Positions 1 to 6,872 of a DNA stretch of 24,032 nt are shown in pieces. The DNA lies in NCBI GenBank assembly GCA_023393475.1, contig JAEWLC010000067.1:1-24032 (forward strand), read 5' to 3'. A model generated the notes under the pieces. It saw only the letters and a program-made list of their open reading frames with translations, did no database searches and had not been told where the DNA came from. Source of the DNA: Pseudomonadota bacterium. GTDB taxonomy: Bacteria > Pseudomonadota > Alphaproteobacteria > Rhizobiales > Devosiaceae. Position 1 is the first letter of the stretch. Every line of letters begins with the position of its first letter. The translations under genes and the position numbers were made by a program.

Positions 1-52
1 CGATCGCCTTGGTGCCAAGATTACCGGCGGCGCCGGTCACCACTACATGCAT
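1..52 (-). CDS. NAD(P)-dependent epimerase/dehydratase, 5' end only
   Basis: The first 17 codons lie on the minus strand and read MHVVVTGAAGNLGTKAI, starting at the ATG whose first base is 52. The V-V-V-T-G-A-A-G-N-L-G stretch is the dinucleotide-binding loop (TGxxGxxG) that opens extended short-chain dehydrogenases such as sugar-nucleotide epimerases. A GGAG/TAGGA purine stretch just upstream on the minus strand (about 58-65) serves as a ribosome binding site. The rest of the gene lies outside the window, so the substrate cannot be named. It is divergent from the 6-phosphogluconate dehydrogenase gene, with about 100 bases between the starts. Confidence 0.72.
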   Translation of the reverse strand, partial: MHVVVTGAAGNLGTKAI

Positions 53-152
53 AATTCCTACTCCCTGCCGGAGCGCCTCCAGTCCACGGTTCGGAAGCGC
101 AGCGTTACCCGCTATAACACCCCGGACAGAACTCGCCACAATGGAGTGCATC

Positions 153-1130
153 ATGCAGCTGGGGATCGTCGGTCTGGGCCGGATGGGCGGGAACATCGCG
201 CGACGACTCATGCAGGCCGGGCACGAATGTGCGGTCTACGACATCGACGCGGCGGCCCGCGCCGCCCTCGGCAATGACGGGGCGCGCCCGGCCGAGACGC
301 TGGAGGCGCTGGTCGACTCCCTCACCGGGTCGCCCCGTGCCATCTGGGTCATGCTGCCCGCCGGCAAGATCACCGAAGGCACGCTGCAGCACCTCAGCTC
401 CATCCTCCGGGCGGGCGACATCCTGATCGACGGCGGCAATTCCTACTACAAGGACGATATTCGCCGCGCCGCCGATTTCGCGCGCACCGGCATCCACTAT
501 GTCGATGTCGGCACCTCGGGCGGCGTGTGGGGGCTGGAGCGGGGCTACTGCCTGATGATCGGCGGCGACAAGGCGGCGGTCGACCATCTCGATCCGATCT
601 TCGCCGCGCTCGCCCCCGGCAAGGGCGACATCGAGGAGACGCCCAACCGCGAGCAGCTCGATCCGCGGGCAGAGCAGGGCTACATCCATGCCGGGCCGGC
701 CGGCGCCGGGCACTTCGTCAAGATGGTCCACAACGGCATCGAGTACGGCATGATGCAGGCCTATGCCGAGGGCTTTGACATCCTCGCCAGCAAGAATACC
801 GAGTTGCTGCCGCCCGACCTGCGCCTCGATCTCAACATCGCGGACATTGCCGAAGTCTGGCGCCGCGGCTCGGTGGTGACCTCGTGGCTGCTCGACCTGA
901 GTGCCATCGCTCTGGCCAAGGACCCGGACCTCTCCTCGTTCTCCGGCCATGTCGCAGATTCCGGCGAGGGTCGCTGGACCGTCGAGGCCGCTGTCGAGGA
1001 AGCAGTTCCGGCCGAGGTGCTGACAGCCGCGCTCTTCACCCGTTTCCGCTCGCGGCAGGATCACAACTTCGCCGAGAAGATGCTCTCGGCCATGCGGCTC
1101 GGCTTCGGTGGTCACAAGGAGCAGGGCTGA
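153..1130 (+). CDS. gnd: 6-phosphogluconate dehydrogenase, decarboxylating, short YqeC/GndA type
   Basis: This is a 325-aa oxidative pentose phosphate pathway enzyme that converts 6-phosphogluconate to ribulose 5-phosphate and CO2 in the cytoplasm. The protein opens with MQLGIVGLGRMGGNIARRLM, which contains the GxGxMG nucleotide-binding loop. It then shows the substrate motif SGGVWGLERGYCLMIGG and the catalytic-lysine motif GHFVKMVHNGIEYG, and ends with the AEKMLSAMRLGFGGH segment typical of this family. Its length fits the short NAD-preferring class of roughly 300-330 aa rather than the 470-aa class. I chose the ATG at 153 because GGAG at 143-146 is correctly spaced before it; the ATG at 141 lacks this. 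It ends 2 bases before the convergent acyltransferase gene. NAD preference is inferred from the family. Confidence 0.93.
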   Translation: MQLGIVGLGRMGGNIARRLMQAGHECAVYDIDAAARAALGNDGARPAETLEALVDSLTGSPRAIWVMLPAGKITEGTLQHLSSILRAGDILIDGGNSYYKDDIRRAADFARTGIHYVDVGTSGGVWGLERGYCLMIGGDKAAVDHLDPIFAALAPGKGDIEETPNREQLDPRAEQGYIHAGPAGAGHFVKMVHNGIEYGMMQAYAEGFDILASKNTELLPPDLRLDLNIADIAEVWRRGSVVTSWLLDLSAIALAKDPDLSSFSGHVADSGEGRWTVEAAVEEAVPAEVLTAALFTRFRSRQDHNFAEKMLSAMRLGFGGHKEQG

Positions 1131-1132
1131 TC

Positions 1133-2128
1133 CTATGGCGCTGTGCCGACCATGGCGGTGCAGAGTCCTGCGACCCCATTGAGCTCGGCCAGTTGCGCCG
1201 CCGACGGATCGGTGGCCATCGCCGCGTCCCAGAGATTGGACGTCTCGACCTGCTCGAGCGCGCAACCGCAGTAGCGCTCGCAGCGGGCGGTTGTTGACCC
1301 GGTAGCGACGCAGCTCTGCTCGCAGCTCTCGACGAACCGCTCCGACACCGATTGCACCGGTGGGGTCAGCGCCGCCGGTTGCACCATGCTGAAGCCCCAG
1401 ATGAGGGCGATGATCAGCGGCTGGTGCAGCAGGTAGATGACGAGGCTCCAGCGGCCAATCCACGCCAGGCCGCGGACCACCGGCTCGCTGCTGTGGATCG
1501 CGGCGAGCCGCCCCGCCACCGCCGGTGAAGCGAGGATCAACCGCATGCCGGCGATGCCGAGCAGCACCACGCCGAGCCAGGGAAAGATCGGGACCACGTC
1601 GCTGGTCTCGGGCGAGACTGGCCAGAAGCCGATCCAGCCGAGCTCGCGGCTCGTAAAGATCGTGTTGCTGTAGGCGAAGTTCGCCCCAATCACGACGAGG
1701 CCGATGGCCGCCGTGAGCCAGGGATTGAGCCGCAGGAAGGCGAGGCCGATGAGCGAGAACAGGGCGATGGCGTGGAGGACGCCGAAGAACACGAAGTAAT
1801 CCGGGAACATCCAGTACGTCCCGGCGGTGGTGGCGAGTGCGGCGGCGACGAGGAAGCCGAAGCGGCGCCAGAACTTCGGCCACCTGATCCCCTGCCCGTG
1901 GGCGAGGACGAGCCCGGCGCCGACGAGCAGCAGGAAGCTCGAAAGGATCGACTTCTGGAACACCACCCAGCCGAGGACGCTGGTGACGTCGACATCCGAA
2001 TAGCCGAAGTAATAGAGGTCCCACGCCACGTGGAAGACGATCATCGCGAGGATGGCCAGACCCCGGAGGATGTCGAGCAACTGGTAGCGCGGACGCGCCC
2101 CGACGGCCTCGGTCGAACTCAATTTCAC
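1133..2128 (-). CDS. DUF1624/HGSNAT-like multi-pass acyltransferase with Cys-rich C-terminal tail
   Basis: This is a 331-aa integral membrane protein. The N-terminal signature YQLLDILRGLAILAMIVFH is typical of DUF1624 (heparan-alpha-glucosaminide N-acetyltransferase-like) proteins. About seven or eight hydrophobic segments follow, ending in a WSLVIYLLHQPLIIALIWG helix that carries the family's LLHQP motif. After the last helix is a polar tail of about 80 residues with five cysteines in the pattern C-x3-C-x9-C-x3-C-x-C, which looks extracytoplasmic. The start codon is GTG at 2128, with a weak GGGG purine stretch upstream. The natural acyl acceptor is unknown. The gene converges on gnd, with stop codons 2 bases apart. 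Confidence 0.82.
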   Translation of the reverse strand: MKLSSTEAVGARPRYQLLDILRGLAILAMIVFHVAWDLYYFGYSDVDVTSVLGWVVFQKSILSSFLLLVGAGLVLAHGQGIRWPKFWRRFGFLVAAALATTAGTYWMFPDYFVFFGVLHAIALFSLIGLAFLRLNPWLTAAIGLVVIGANFAYSNTIFTSRELGWIGFWPVSPETSDVVPIFPWLGVVLLGIAGMRLILASPAVAGRLAAIHSSEPVVRGLAWIGRWSLVIYLLHQPLIIALIWGFSMVQPAALTPPVQSVSERFVESCEQSCVATGSTTARCERYCGCALEQVETSNLWDAAMATDPSAAQLAELNGVAGLCTAMVGTAP

Positions 2129-2189
2129 CTGTCCCCGCGAATCGCGACGACAATAGTGGAACCGGATCGCCCCTCAAGCATTTGATACG

Positions 2190-2269
2190 CGTCCCCCTGT
2201 CGGCGGATGCGCCCTCACCGCCGACCACGAGCCGCTCGAGCCGCCCCCGGTCGAGCGGCTCTATCTTTT
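2190..2269 (+). ncRNA. Candidate two-hairpin small RNA
   Basis: Two perfect stem-loops lie in tandem between divergently placed features. Stem 1 pairs 2199-2206 (GTCGGCGG) with 2218-2225 (CCGCCGAC). Stem 2 pairs 2229-2239 with 2251-2261 (11 bp) and is followed by TATCTTTT. Both loops are 11 nt and C-rich (ATGCGCCCTCA and GCCGCCCCCGG), a property seen in alphaproteobacterial sRNAs that target Shine-Dalgarno sequences. There is no plus-strand protein gene just upstream that needs this terminator, because the flanking genes are both on the minus strand. I could not identify a convincing promoter, and the 5' end is a guess. The call is inference from structure. Confidence 0.4.
2229..2269 (+). terminator. 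Rho-independent terminator-like hairpin
   Basis: An 11-bp perfect GC-rich stem (GAGCCGCTCGA with TCGAGCGGCTC) and an 11-nt loop are followed on the plus strand by TATCTTTT. On the minus strand the hairpin is not followed by a T-run, so it would act mainly for rightward transcription. Confidence 0.58.
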
Positions 2270-2305
2270 GGAGCCAGGCAATTTGGTGCGGATCAGCTAG
2301 ACCAG

Positions 2306-2719
2306 CTACTTCAGCGGCGGGATCGACGGCCCGGAATCCCTGCGGCTCGCGAGAGCTTTCTTGAACAGGAACAGCGGCAGGACGACGGCGGCGATGACGC
2401 CGAAGAGCCAGACCAGCAGCGTGGCGATCACCCAGGTGGTGAGGCCGCTGATGACCAGCCCGTCGGTCAGCCAGCTGGTGACGAGCAGGCCCGCGAGCGT
2501 GGTGACGAGGCCGATGCCGCCGGTCAGGGCACGGACATAGCGGAACGACAGCTTGAAGATCAGCGGGGCGAGGATGAAGCGGACCGCCGTGAAGATGGCG
2601 ACCACGACGAAGAAGCTCGTCCAGGTAATCGAGAAATCCGGCAGGAAGTATTTTGCGACCAGCAAGCCCACGGCATTTGCCAGCAACTCGATGACGGTCG
2701 TCGCCAGCAATCGAAGCAT
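2306..2719 (-). CDS. Small four-helix membrane protein, phage-holin-IV-like
   Basis: This 137-aa protein begins MLRLLATTVIELLANAVGLL and has about four hydrophobic segments separated by short loops. It ends in a basic, polar tail (KKALASRRDSGPSIPPLK). The general pattern resembles the chromosomal four-TMS 'phage holin family' membrane proteins, which in most hosts have no lytic role. No lysozyme or other phage gene lies beside it. The ATG at 2719 is preceded on the minus strand by AGGTGA at a good distance; the reading frame stays open far upstream, but that extension has atypical low-complexity composition and overlaps the next gene. Function is unknown, and the family assignment is tentative. 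Confidence 0.7.
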   Translation of the reverse strand: MLRLLATTVIELLANAVGLLVAKYFLPDFSITWTSFFVVVAIFTAVRFILAPLIFKLSFRYVRALTGGIGLVTTLAGLLVTSWLTDGLVISGLTTWVIATLLVWLFGVIAAVVLPLFLFKKALASRRDSGPSIPPLK

Positions 2720-2917
2720 CTTGTCACCTCGCAATAACGTCAGGCTAGCAATTGCCCATAGACCTGACAAGTGAAGAGGCGCGGCGGCAACACTGCGGCG
2801 CCGGTCGACCGGGCGCGCTTGCCAAGTGCGCGGCGCGGGATCAGTGTCACGCCAGCAGTTCGCGGGCGGGGGCCCCGTGCGCTCTTTGACCGGGCAAGGG
2901 AGAAGGGGCATCGGATC

Positions 2918-3583
2918 ATGATCGCGAAAGATGGGATGCCGGCGGGCGGGCTCAGTCGCCGGGCCTTCGTGTTCGGCTCGGCCGCGGGGCTGGGGGCACT
3001 GGCGCTGGCCGGTTGCGCGCCGGCGGGGATGAGCCGGGCCCAGGCGGAGATCGCCTACGGGCCGGTGCCCGATGAGCGCTTCCCGGTACCGGCCGTCAAC
3101 CTCAACAAGGTCAACCCGAAATACCTGCGCCACACGGTGAGTTACGCCAGCAAGGAAGCGGTGGGCACGATCATCGTCGATCCGCGCAACCACTATGTCT
3201 ATCGCATCGAGGGCGACGGCATGGCCACCCGCTACGGCGTCAGCGTCGGGCGTGCGGGCTTTCTGTGGAGCGGTGACGCCTATATCGGGCGGAAGGGCGA
3301 ATGGCCGGTATGGACCCCGCCCCGCGAGATGATCAAGCGCCAGCCGGAGGTCGCCAAATATGCCGGCGGCATGGCGCCCGGCCTCGAAAATCCGCTCGGC
3401 GCCCGGGTGCTCTATCTCTACCAGAACGGCCGCTACACGCTGTACACGCTCTACAGCACCATCCAGCCCGAAACGATCGGCAACGGCATCTCGAGCGGCT
3501 GCATCGGCCTGCTCACGCAGGATATGCTCCACCTCTACGAGCGCACCCCGCTCGATACCAAGGTGGTCGTCCTCAAGGCCTGA
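2918..3583 (+). CDS. Tat-exported L,D-transpeptidase (YkuD) family lipoprotein, catalytic His and Arg replaced
   Basis: This 221-aa exported protein has a twin-arginine signal (SRRAFVFG, Arg14-Arg15), a hydrophobic stretch and a lipobox-like LAGC (Cys33). A YkuD domain from about residue 80 to the end follows. YkuD enzymes form 3-3 cross-links in peptidoglycan, or attach proteins to it. The active-site region reads YSTIQPETIGNGISSGCIGL. Cys195 is retained, but the position of the conserved His of the HGT motif, 16 residues earlier, holds Tyr179. The Arg of the SxGCxR motif is Gly197. The protein may therefore be a divergent or non-catalytic paralogue. The start at 2918 has AGGG/AGAAGGGG upstream; the ATG at 2936 is an alternative that also keeps the signal. 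Confidence 0.86.
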   Translation: MIAKDGMPAGGLSRRAFVFGSAAGLGALALAGCAPAGMSRAQAEIAYGPVPDERFPVPAVNLNKVNPKYLRHTVSYASKEAVGTIIVDPRNHYVYRIEGDGMATRYGVSVGRAGFLWSGDAYIGRKGEWPVWTPPREMIKRQPEVAKYAGGMAPGLENPLGARVLYLYQNGRYTLYTLYSTIQPETIGNGISSGCIGLLTQDMLHLYERTPLDTKVVVLKA

Positions 3584-4096
3584 GGTCCCGGCCCGCCGAC
3601 CAGCCAGCCGTGCCGAAGCGCCCCGCCGCCGCAAGGCCCGGGGTGCACAAGGCACAAAGGACGGCGCGCCGGTGGGGCTTTGCCCCCTGGCGGTAGTCCG
3701 CAAGAAGTGGTGGAGCATCGCCCCACCGGCGCGATCGGGATTTTGGGCTTATGGCACGCGAGCCGGGGCGCATCCCCTGCCGCATCGCGAGACCGGTGGG
3801 ATTTGTGGAACGCCGACCCAGTGGGGCCTGTCGCGAACCGCTCCCCCCGCTGCCCATGCCTTGGCAGCTTCCGGTCCGTGATGGCGCCGGCATGGCGCCA
3901 CCCCGCGTTGTCAGCGGCTTCACCGGCGAACCGGCGCCTGCCGAGCGTGCTTTGGGCCTGAGTGGCAGCGACCCGCCACCCACCCGTCACCTCCCCGCAG
4001 CCGTTCGTCTCGACTCCGTCCCGTTGCGGGAAAGCGGGGCCAGTATGGGGGCGGTGCAAACGTGGGGGGATTAGTTTTTCTGTTTCGTGGCACGCC
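3584..4096. other. 513-bp stretch without a credible gene
   Basis: The possible reading frames here are Pro/Arg/Gly/Ser-rich, recognise no family and lack ribosome binding sites, so I call no gene. What it does hold is inverted-repeat structure at 3665-3733 and a 7-bp stem hairpin at 3882-3900 (TGGCGCC, loop GGCAT, GGCGCCA). A T-rich spot (TTAGTTTTTCTGTTTC) near 4073-4088 lies just past the end of the leftward gene that follows. It separates the conserved left part of the window from the accessory block. Confidence 0.6.
3665..3733. repeat. 14-bp perfect inverted repeat with nested hairpin
   Basis: CGCGCCGGTGGGGC at 3665-3678 is repeated in inverted orientation as GCCCCACCGGCGCG at 3720-3733. 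The inner five bases of the left arm (GGGGC) can instead pair with GCCCC at 3682-3686 across a TTT loop. Two mutually exclusive folds are therefore possible. Confidence 0.6.
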
Positions 4097-4774
4097 CTAC
4101 ATGCGTCTGCGGCGCTCGGCTGGGTCGCTGGGCACTGATCCTTCCGGTACGAGGTGGCGGGGCGGGTTGGAGGCCCGGACACGCGGCGGCCTCAGCCCGG
4201 CGCGGCGCGCTTCCTCGACGCCGGCCTCCTTCTCCATCAGGCCATCCCATACCCGTTCGCAATAGTCGGCGCGCGGCGCGGTGCCCTCCTTCGCGTCGCG
4301 ATAGCCTGCGTCGTAGCCGGCCGCGTAACGCCCCATGATCAGCTTGTAGAGCTCGCGGCGATACTGGCCCGCCTGCGGATCCTTGCTTTGGACCGGTTTG
4401 CCCTCGCTGCCCGGCGGCATCAGGCGCAGCACCGGGCGCGGCGGCCCATCGATGACCCAGACGGCGCATTTGCTCTTGGGTGACCAGCCCGAATGCGCCG
4501 CCTCGAATGCCCCGAGTCCGGCCACCGCCTGCCCGAGCATCACGGCCAGCCCTTGGTGATCGAGCGGCTTGTTCGGCGGCGGCACGGCAATACCCCGCCC
4601 CTCTCGCCCGAGCAGCTTCGCCGCCTCCCGGCAAAGCTCTCGCGAAACCCTCGCGGTTTCCTCCGGCACGAGCAAGTTCCCCCGCGCCCGCTCCACCTGC
4701 TTCAACAGGGCCGCAAGCCGGGGATAGAGCCGCTCATGCGAGGCAATAAGGGATGGGGTGAGTGGGGTGGGCAC
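4097..4774 (-). CDS. Hypothetical protein, family not recognised
   Basis: This 225-aa soluble protein starts at GTG (4774), preceded on the minus strand by GGAGG with 7-nt spacing, which strongly supports this start. The first half is Leu/Ala/Arg-rich and probably helical. The middle (CAVWVIDGPPRPVLRLMPPG) looks like beta strands. A short repetitive segment YAAGYDAGYRDAKEG follows, and then a basic, proline- and arginine-rich C-terminus. I see no membrane segment, signal peptide or catalytic motif. It is divergent from the HNH endonuclease gene with about 130 bases between. The lack of recognisable relatives and the position next to accessory genes suggest an island gene, but no function can be proposed. 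Confidence 0.68.
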   Translation of the reverse strand: MPTPLTPSLIASHERLYPRLAALLKQVERARGNLLVPEETARVSRELCREAAKLLGREGRGIAVPPPNKPLDHQGLAVMLGQAVAGLGAFEAAHSGWSPKSKCAVWVIDGPPRPVLRLMPPGSEGKPVQSKDPQAGQYRRELYKLIMGRYAAGYDAGYRDAKEGTAPRADYCERVWDGLMEKEAGVEEARRAGLRPPRVRASNPPRHLVPEGSVPSDPAERRRRM

Positions 4775-4852
4775 GATGGAGCCTCCGCAATGGGTTTGCG
4801 GCGGAGGATACGGCGGGTGGGAGGGAGTGGGGATAAAGGGGCGGGCCCGCCG

Positions 4853-4883
4853 TTTGAATTCAAAGGGCGGTCGAGGCTACACT
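4853..4883 (+). promoter_or_regulatory. Candidate promoter with overlapping 12-bp palindrome
   Basis: TTGAAT (4854-4859) and TACACT (4878-4883), separated by 18 bases, resemble housekeeping -35 and -10 boxes and sit about 22 bases before the ATG at 4906. The perfect palindrome TTTGAATTCAAA (4853-4864) covers the -35 element and could be an operator. It would serve the HNH endonuclease gene. This is based on sequence match only. Confidence 0.38.
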
Positions 4884-4905
4884 AGCCTGTGGGGGTACTT
4901 TCTTT

Positions 4906-5813
4906 ATGGCGTTTGGGGTTTCATTCATCGGGCGGACTCTCGCTACGCGGACGAGCCGGCGACCCGGTACCAGTTTCCAAGCCAGTACCTGTCGCGCGCG
5001 GCGACGACTATCGGCGACTGGATCATCTACTACGAGCCGACCAAGGTGCCACTGTCGAAGGGGTACTATGCCGTTGCCAAGGTGGCGAGCATCGTGCCCG
5101 ACCCGACCGCGGCAGGCATGCACTTCGCGATGATGGAACCAGGGAGTTACCTCGAATTTGCCGAGCCGGTGCCGTTCGTGGGGGCAGAAGGGTTGGCGGA
5201 GACCGGCTTGCTGAACGAGGCCGGGGGCATTTCGGGACGGGCGCAGGCGGCGGTACGTCCGCTTTCGGCCCACGACTTCAACCGGATCGTGTCGCGAGGG
5301 CTGATGGAGGCCGACCTGCTGCTGTCGCGCGATGGAGCGCGGCTCGACGAGCCGCAGCGGTTGGAGATTGACGAGGTGCAGGCGCCGTTCGTGTTCGAGG
5401 CGGAGCGCGTGCGGCTGCCGGCGCTGACCTCTCGCATCGTGCGCGATCGGGTGTTTCGTAAAGTGGTGCTCCGCGCCTATGACGAGCGCTGCGCGGTGAC
5501 CGGTCTGAAGCTGATCAACGGCGGCGGCAGGGCGGAAGTAGAGGCGGCCCATATCCGCCCGGTGGAGCGCAGCGGCCCGGATATTGTCAGCAACGGCCTC
5601 GCGCTCTCGGGCACAGCGCATTGGATGTTCGACCGCGGGCTGATCAGCGTAACGGACGATGGCTCGATCCTGATCTCACGCCAGGTAAACGATCGCGACG
5701 GTGCGGAGGGGTTGATCAACCGGACGGGCCGGTTAATCGGGCCGCTAGCGGCGCGGGATCGTCCGCACCCGGTGTTTCTAAGCTGGCATCGGGAGAGTGT
5801 GTTCAAGCGGTGA
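4906..5813 (+). CDS. HNH endonuclease with probable 1-nt frameshift after codon 5
   Basis: The protein is a putative DNA endonuclease of about 300 aa. The main frame reads FIHRADSRYADEPATRYQFP from 4920. It shows an N-terminal domain with GDWIIYYEPTKVP and GYYAVAKV, and a C-terminal HNH_2-type domain: CAVTGL, then VEAAHIRP (first His), SNGLAL (Asn) and TAHWMFDRGLISV (second His). The family usually begins MAFGVFIHR. Here ATG at 4906 gives MAFGV, but the next codons fall out of frame because the T-run at 4919-4921 has three T where four would restore the frame. No in-frame start with a ribosome site exists nearby; the ATG at 4758 lies inside the divergent gene. This is either a genuine disabling mutation or a homopolymer sequencing error. 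The gene ends 33 bases before the convergent ImmA gene. Confidence 0.78.
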
Positions 5814-5846
5814 GGGGGATGAGTTGGCGGGAGGCGGGTGCGGCAC

Positions 5847-6413
5847 CTACCTGCGAGTACGGTTCTTTGCCCATCCAGCTACGTCTGTGATCTGAATTCG
5901 GTGCTGGAGAAGAGGCAAGCTGACTCCAAAGTAGTCGGCCGCAGCCTGACGATCGCGAAACGCTTCTAGTGCGAAGAGAGCAGCCCGCTTGGGCACAAGG
6001 ATCGTGAATCCCAGCTGATTAGCCTCCAACTCCGCCTCAACATCGAAATGTCGGCACCCGTCGTCAAGCATCGGCGGATGCGGTGGATGCCCCAGAATAA
6101 TGTGCGAGAGTTCATGCATCACATTGGAATTCTGGCGGTTTGGATGCTGATAGTCGTTGTGCAGTATTTCTCTGTACGTTCCGTCGCCTAGTGAAGTGGC
6201 AGAGAATCGTGAATTGCCGCCGTCTCGGAAGTGCGCTTTTACCTCCTCTGGGACGGCAGGATGAGCAGATAGAGGCGTAACAGGGACCTCAAGTAGTGCT
6301 GCAAGACCAAAAGCCGAAAGCGGTGCATGCGCGGCCAAGCCTAGCTCGGCGCGAAACTCCTCTGCGTACTCCTCCGCTTCTTTGCGGAACCCCCGCCTAA
6401 GTTTCTTCGCCAT
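5847..6413 (-). CDS. ImmA/IrrE-family zinc metallo-endopeptidase
   Basis: This 188-aa protein carries the zinc-peptidase motif VMHELSHIILGH (His100, Glu101, His104). A downstream acidic helix, VEAELEANQLGFTILVP, supplies the third metal ligand and has the AN..A..LLMP-like signature of the ImmA/IrrE (COG2856) family. Members typically cleave a partner XRE repressor to de-repress mobile-element or stress genes, as ImmA does for ImmR in ICEBs1. Its first 17 bases overlap the end of the XRE gene just upstream, so the two are almost certainly co-translated. The surrounding DNA is markedly less GC-rich than the rest of the window. That it cleaves its XRE neighbour is inference from the family. Confidence 0.88.
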   Translation of the reverse strand: MAKKLRRGFRKEAEEYAEEFRAELGLAAHAPLSAFGLAALLEVPVTPLSAHPAVPEEVKAHFRDGGNSRFSATSLGDGTYREILHNDYQHPNRQNSNVMHELSHIILGHPPHPPMLDDGCRHFDVEAELEANQLGFTILVPKRAALFALEAFRDRQAAADYFGVSLPLLQHRIQITDVAGWAKNRTRR

Positions 6414-6768
6414 TGCGACGTTTTCTCATGTGTTCATATGCTGATTTAAGCATCGATTCGAGCGCACTGGCACTTTCTCCCGATAGATTTCTATCAGCTC
6501 TAAGCAACGCAGTTATCTGTGTGAGCGGCTCGGCAGCGGCCTTGGCTGCGGATTGCGGTAAGTAAAACTCCTTGACGTCTATTCCTGACCAACTCGACAG
6601 AGCTGCGAGACCGTCGACATCGGGGCGTTTCCCCTGACCCATTCGCGTTAGCGTCGAAGCGGCGACCTTTGCCTCGTTGGCAACCTCTTTCCAGTTTTTC
6701 CCACGAGATCGCCGCTCACTATCCAGCGCCGCATAGAATCCCTCCGCGTCGAAACGCAAATTCGACAT
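6397..6768 (-). CDS. XRE-type helix-turn-helix regulator
   Basis: This 123-aa DNA-binding protein has a lambda-repressor-like HTH at about residues 10-68 (KNWKEVANEAKVAASTLTRM is the core helix-turn-helix). An ALA-rich linker and a basic helical tail (YEHMRKRRNG) follow. The start ATG at 6768 has GGAG with 5-nt spacing on the minus strand. It overlaps the ImmA-type peptidase gene by 17 bases. The upstream region contains paired ATTGCAAT palindromes that are natural candidates for autoregulatory operators. The arrangement regulator first, metallopeptidase second is the usual XRE/ImmA order. Low local GC suggests acquisition by transfer. Confidence 0.86.
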   Translation of the reverse strand: MSNLRFDAEGFYAALDSERRSRGKNWKEVANEAKVAASTLTRMGQGKRPDVDGLAALSSWSGIDVKEFYLPQSAAKAAAEPLTQITALLRADRNLSGESASALESMLKSAYEHMRKRRNGEET

Positions 6769-6786
6769 GTGATCTCCGTTTTCACT

Positions 6787-6842
6787 ATTGCAATTTTCTC
6801 CGGCTCATGGATTCCATATGCCACGATTGCAATCTAGCAATC
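6787..6842. promoter_or_regulatory. Putative XRE operator region with repeated ATTGCAAT palindromes
   Basis: ATTGCAAT occurs at 6787-6794 and again at 6826-6833, where it extends to the 10-bp palindrome GATTGCAATC (6825-6834). A further half-site GCAATC lies at 6837-6842. Between them is another short palindrome, ATGGA-T-TCCAT (6807-6817). The cluster lies between the divergent XRE gene (start 6768) and the 62-aa gene (start 6873), so one regulator could control both directions. Confidence 0.5.
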
Positions 6843-6872
6843 GGATAGCAGTGGCGCAAGCAGGAGACAGGC

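Noticed and set aside
105..2228. 707-aa open frame on the minus strand
   Set aside because: It spans gnd antisense and the acyltransferase gene out of frame, with Arg/Pro-rich composition; shadow.
2306..2719. Holin-like protein as evidence of a prophage
   Set aside because: No endolysin, capsid, tail, integrase or terminase gene is nearby; chromosomal four-helix holin-like proteins are common.
2720..3718. Upstream extension of the holin-like gene to 470 aa
   Set aside because: The extension is opposite the L,D-transpeptidase gene and is low-complexity. The ATG at 2719 has a proper ribosome site and begins the hydrophobic protein.
3535..4182. Open frames in the gap on both strands (for example 215 aa minus, 173 aa plus)
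   Set aside because: No ribosome site and no family; Pro/Arg/Gly/Cys-rich translations as expected for random high-GC DNA, and they overlap neighbouring real genes.
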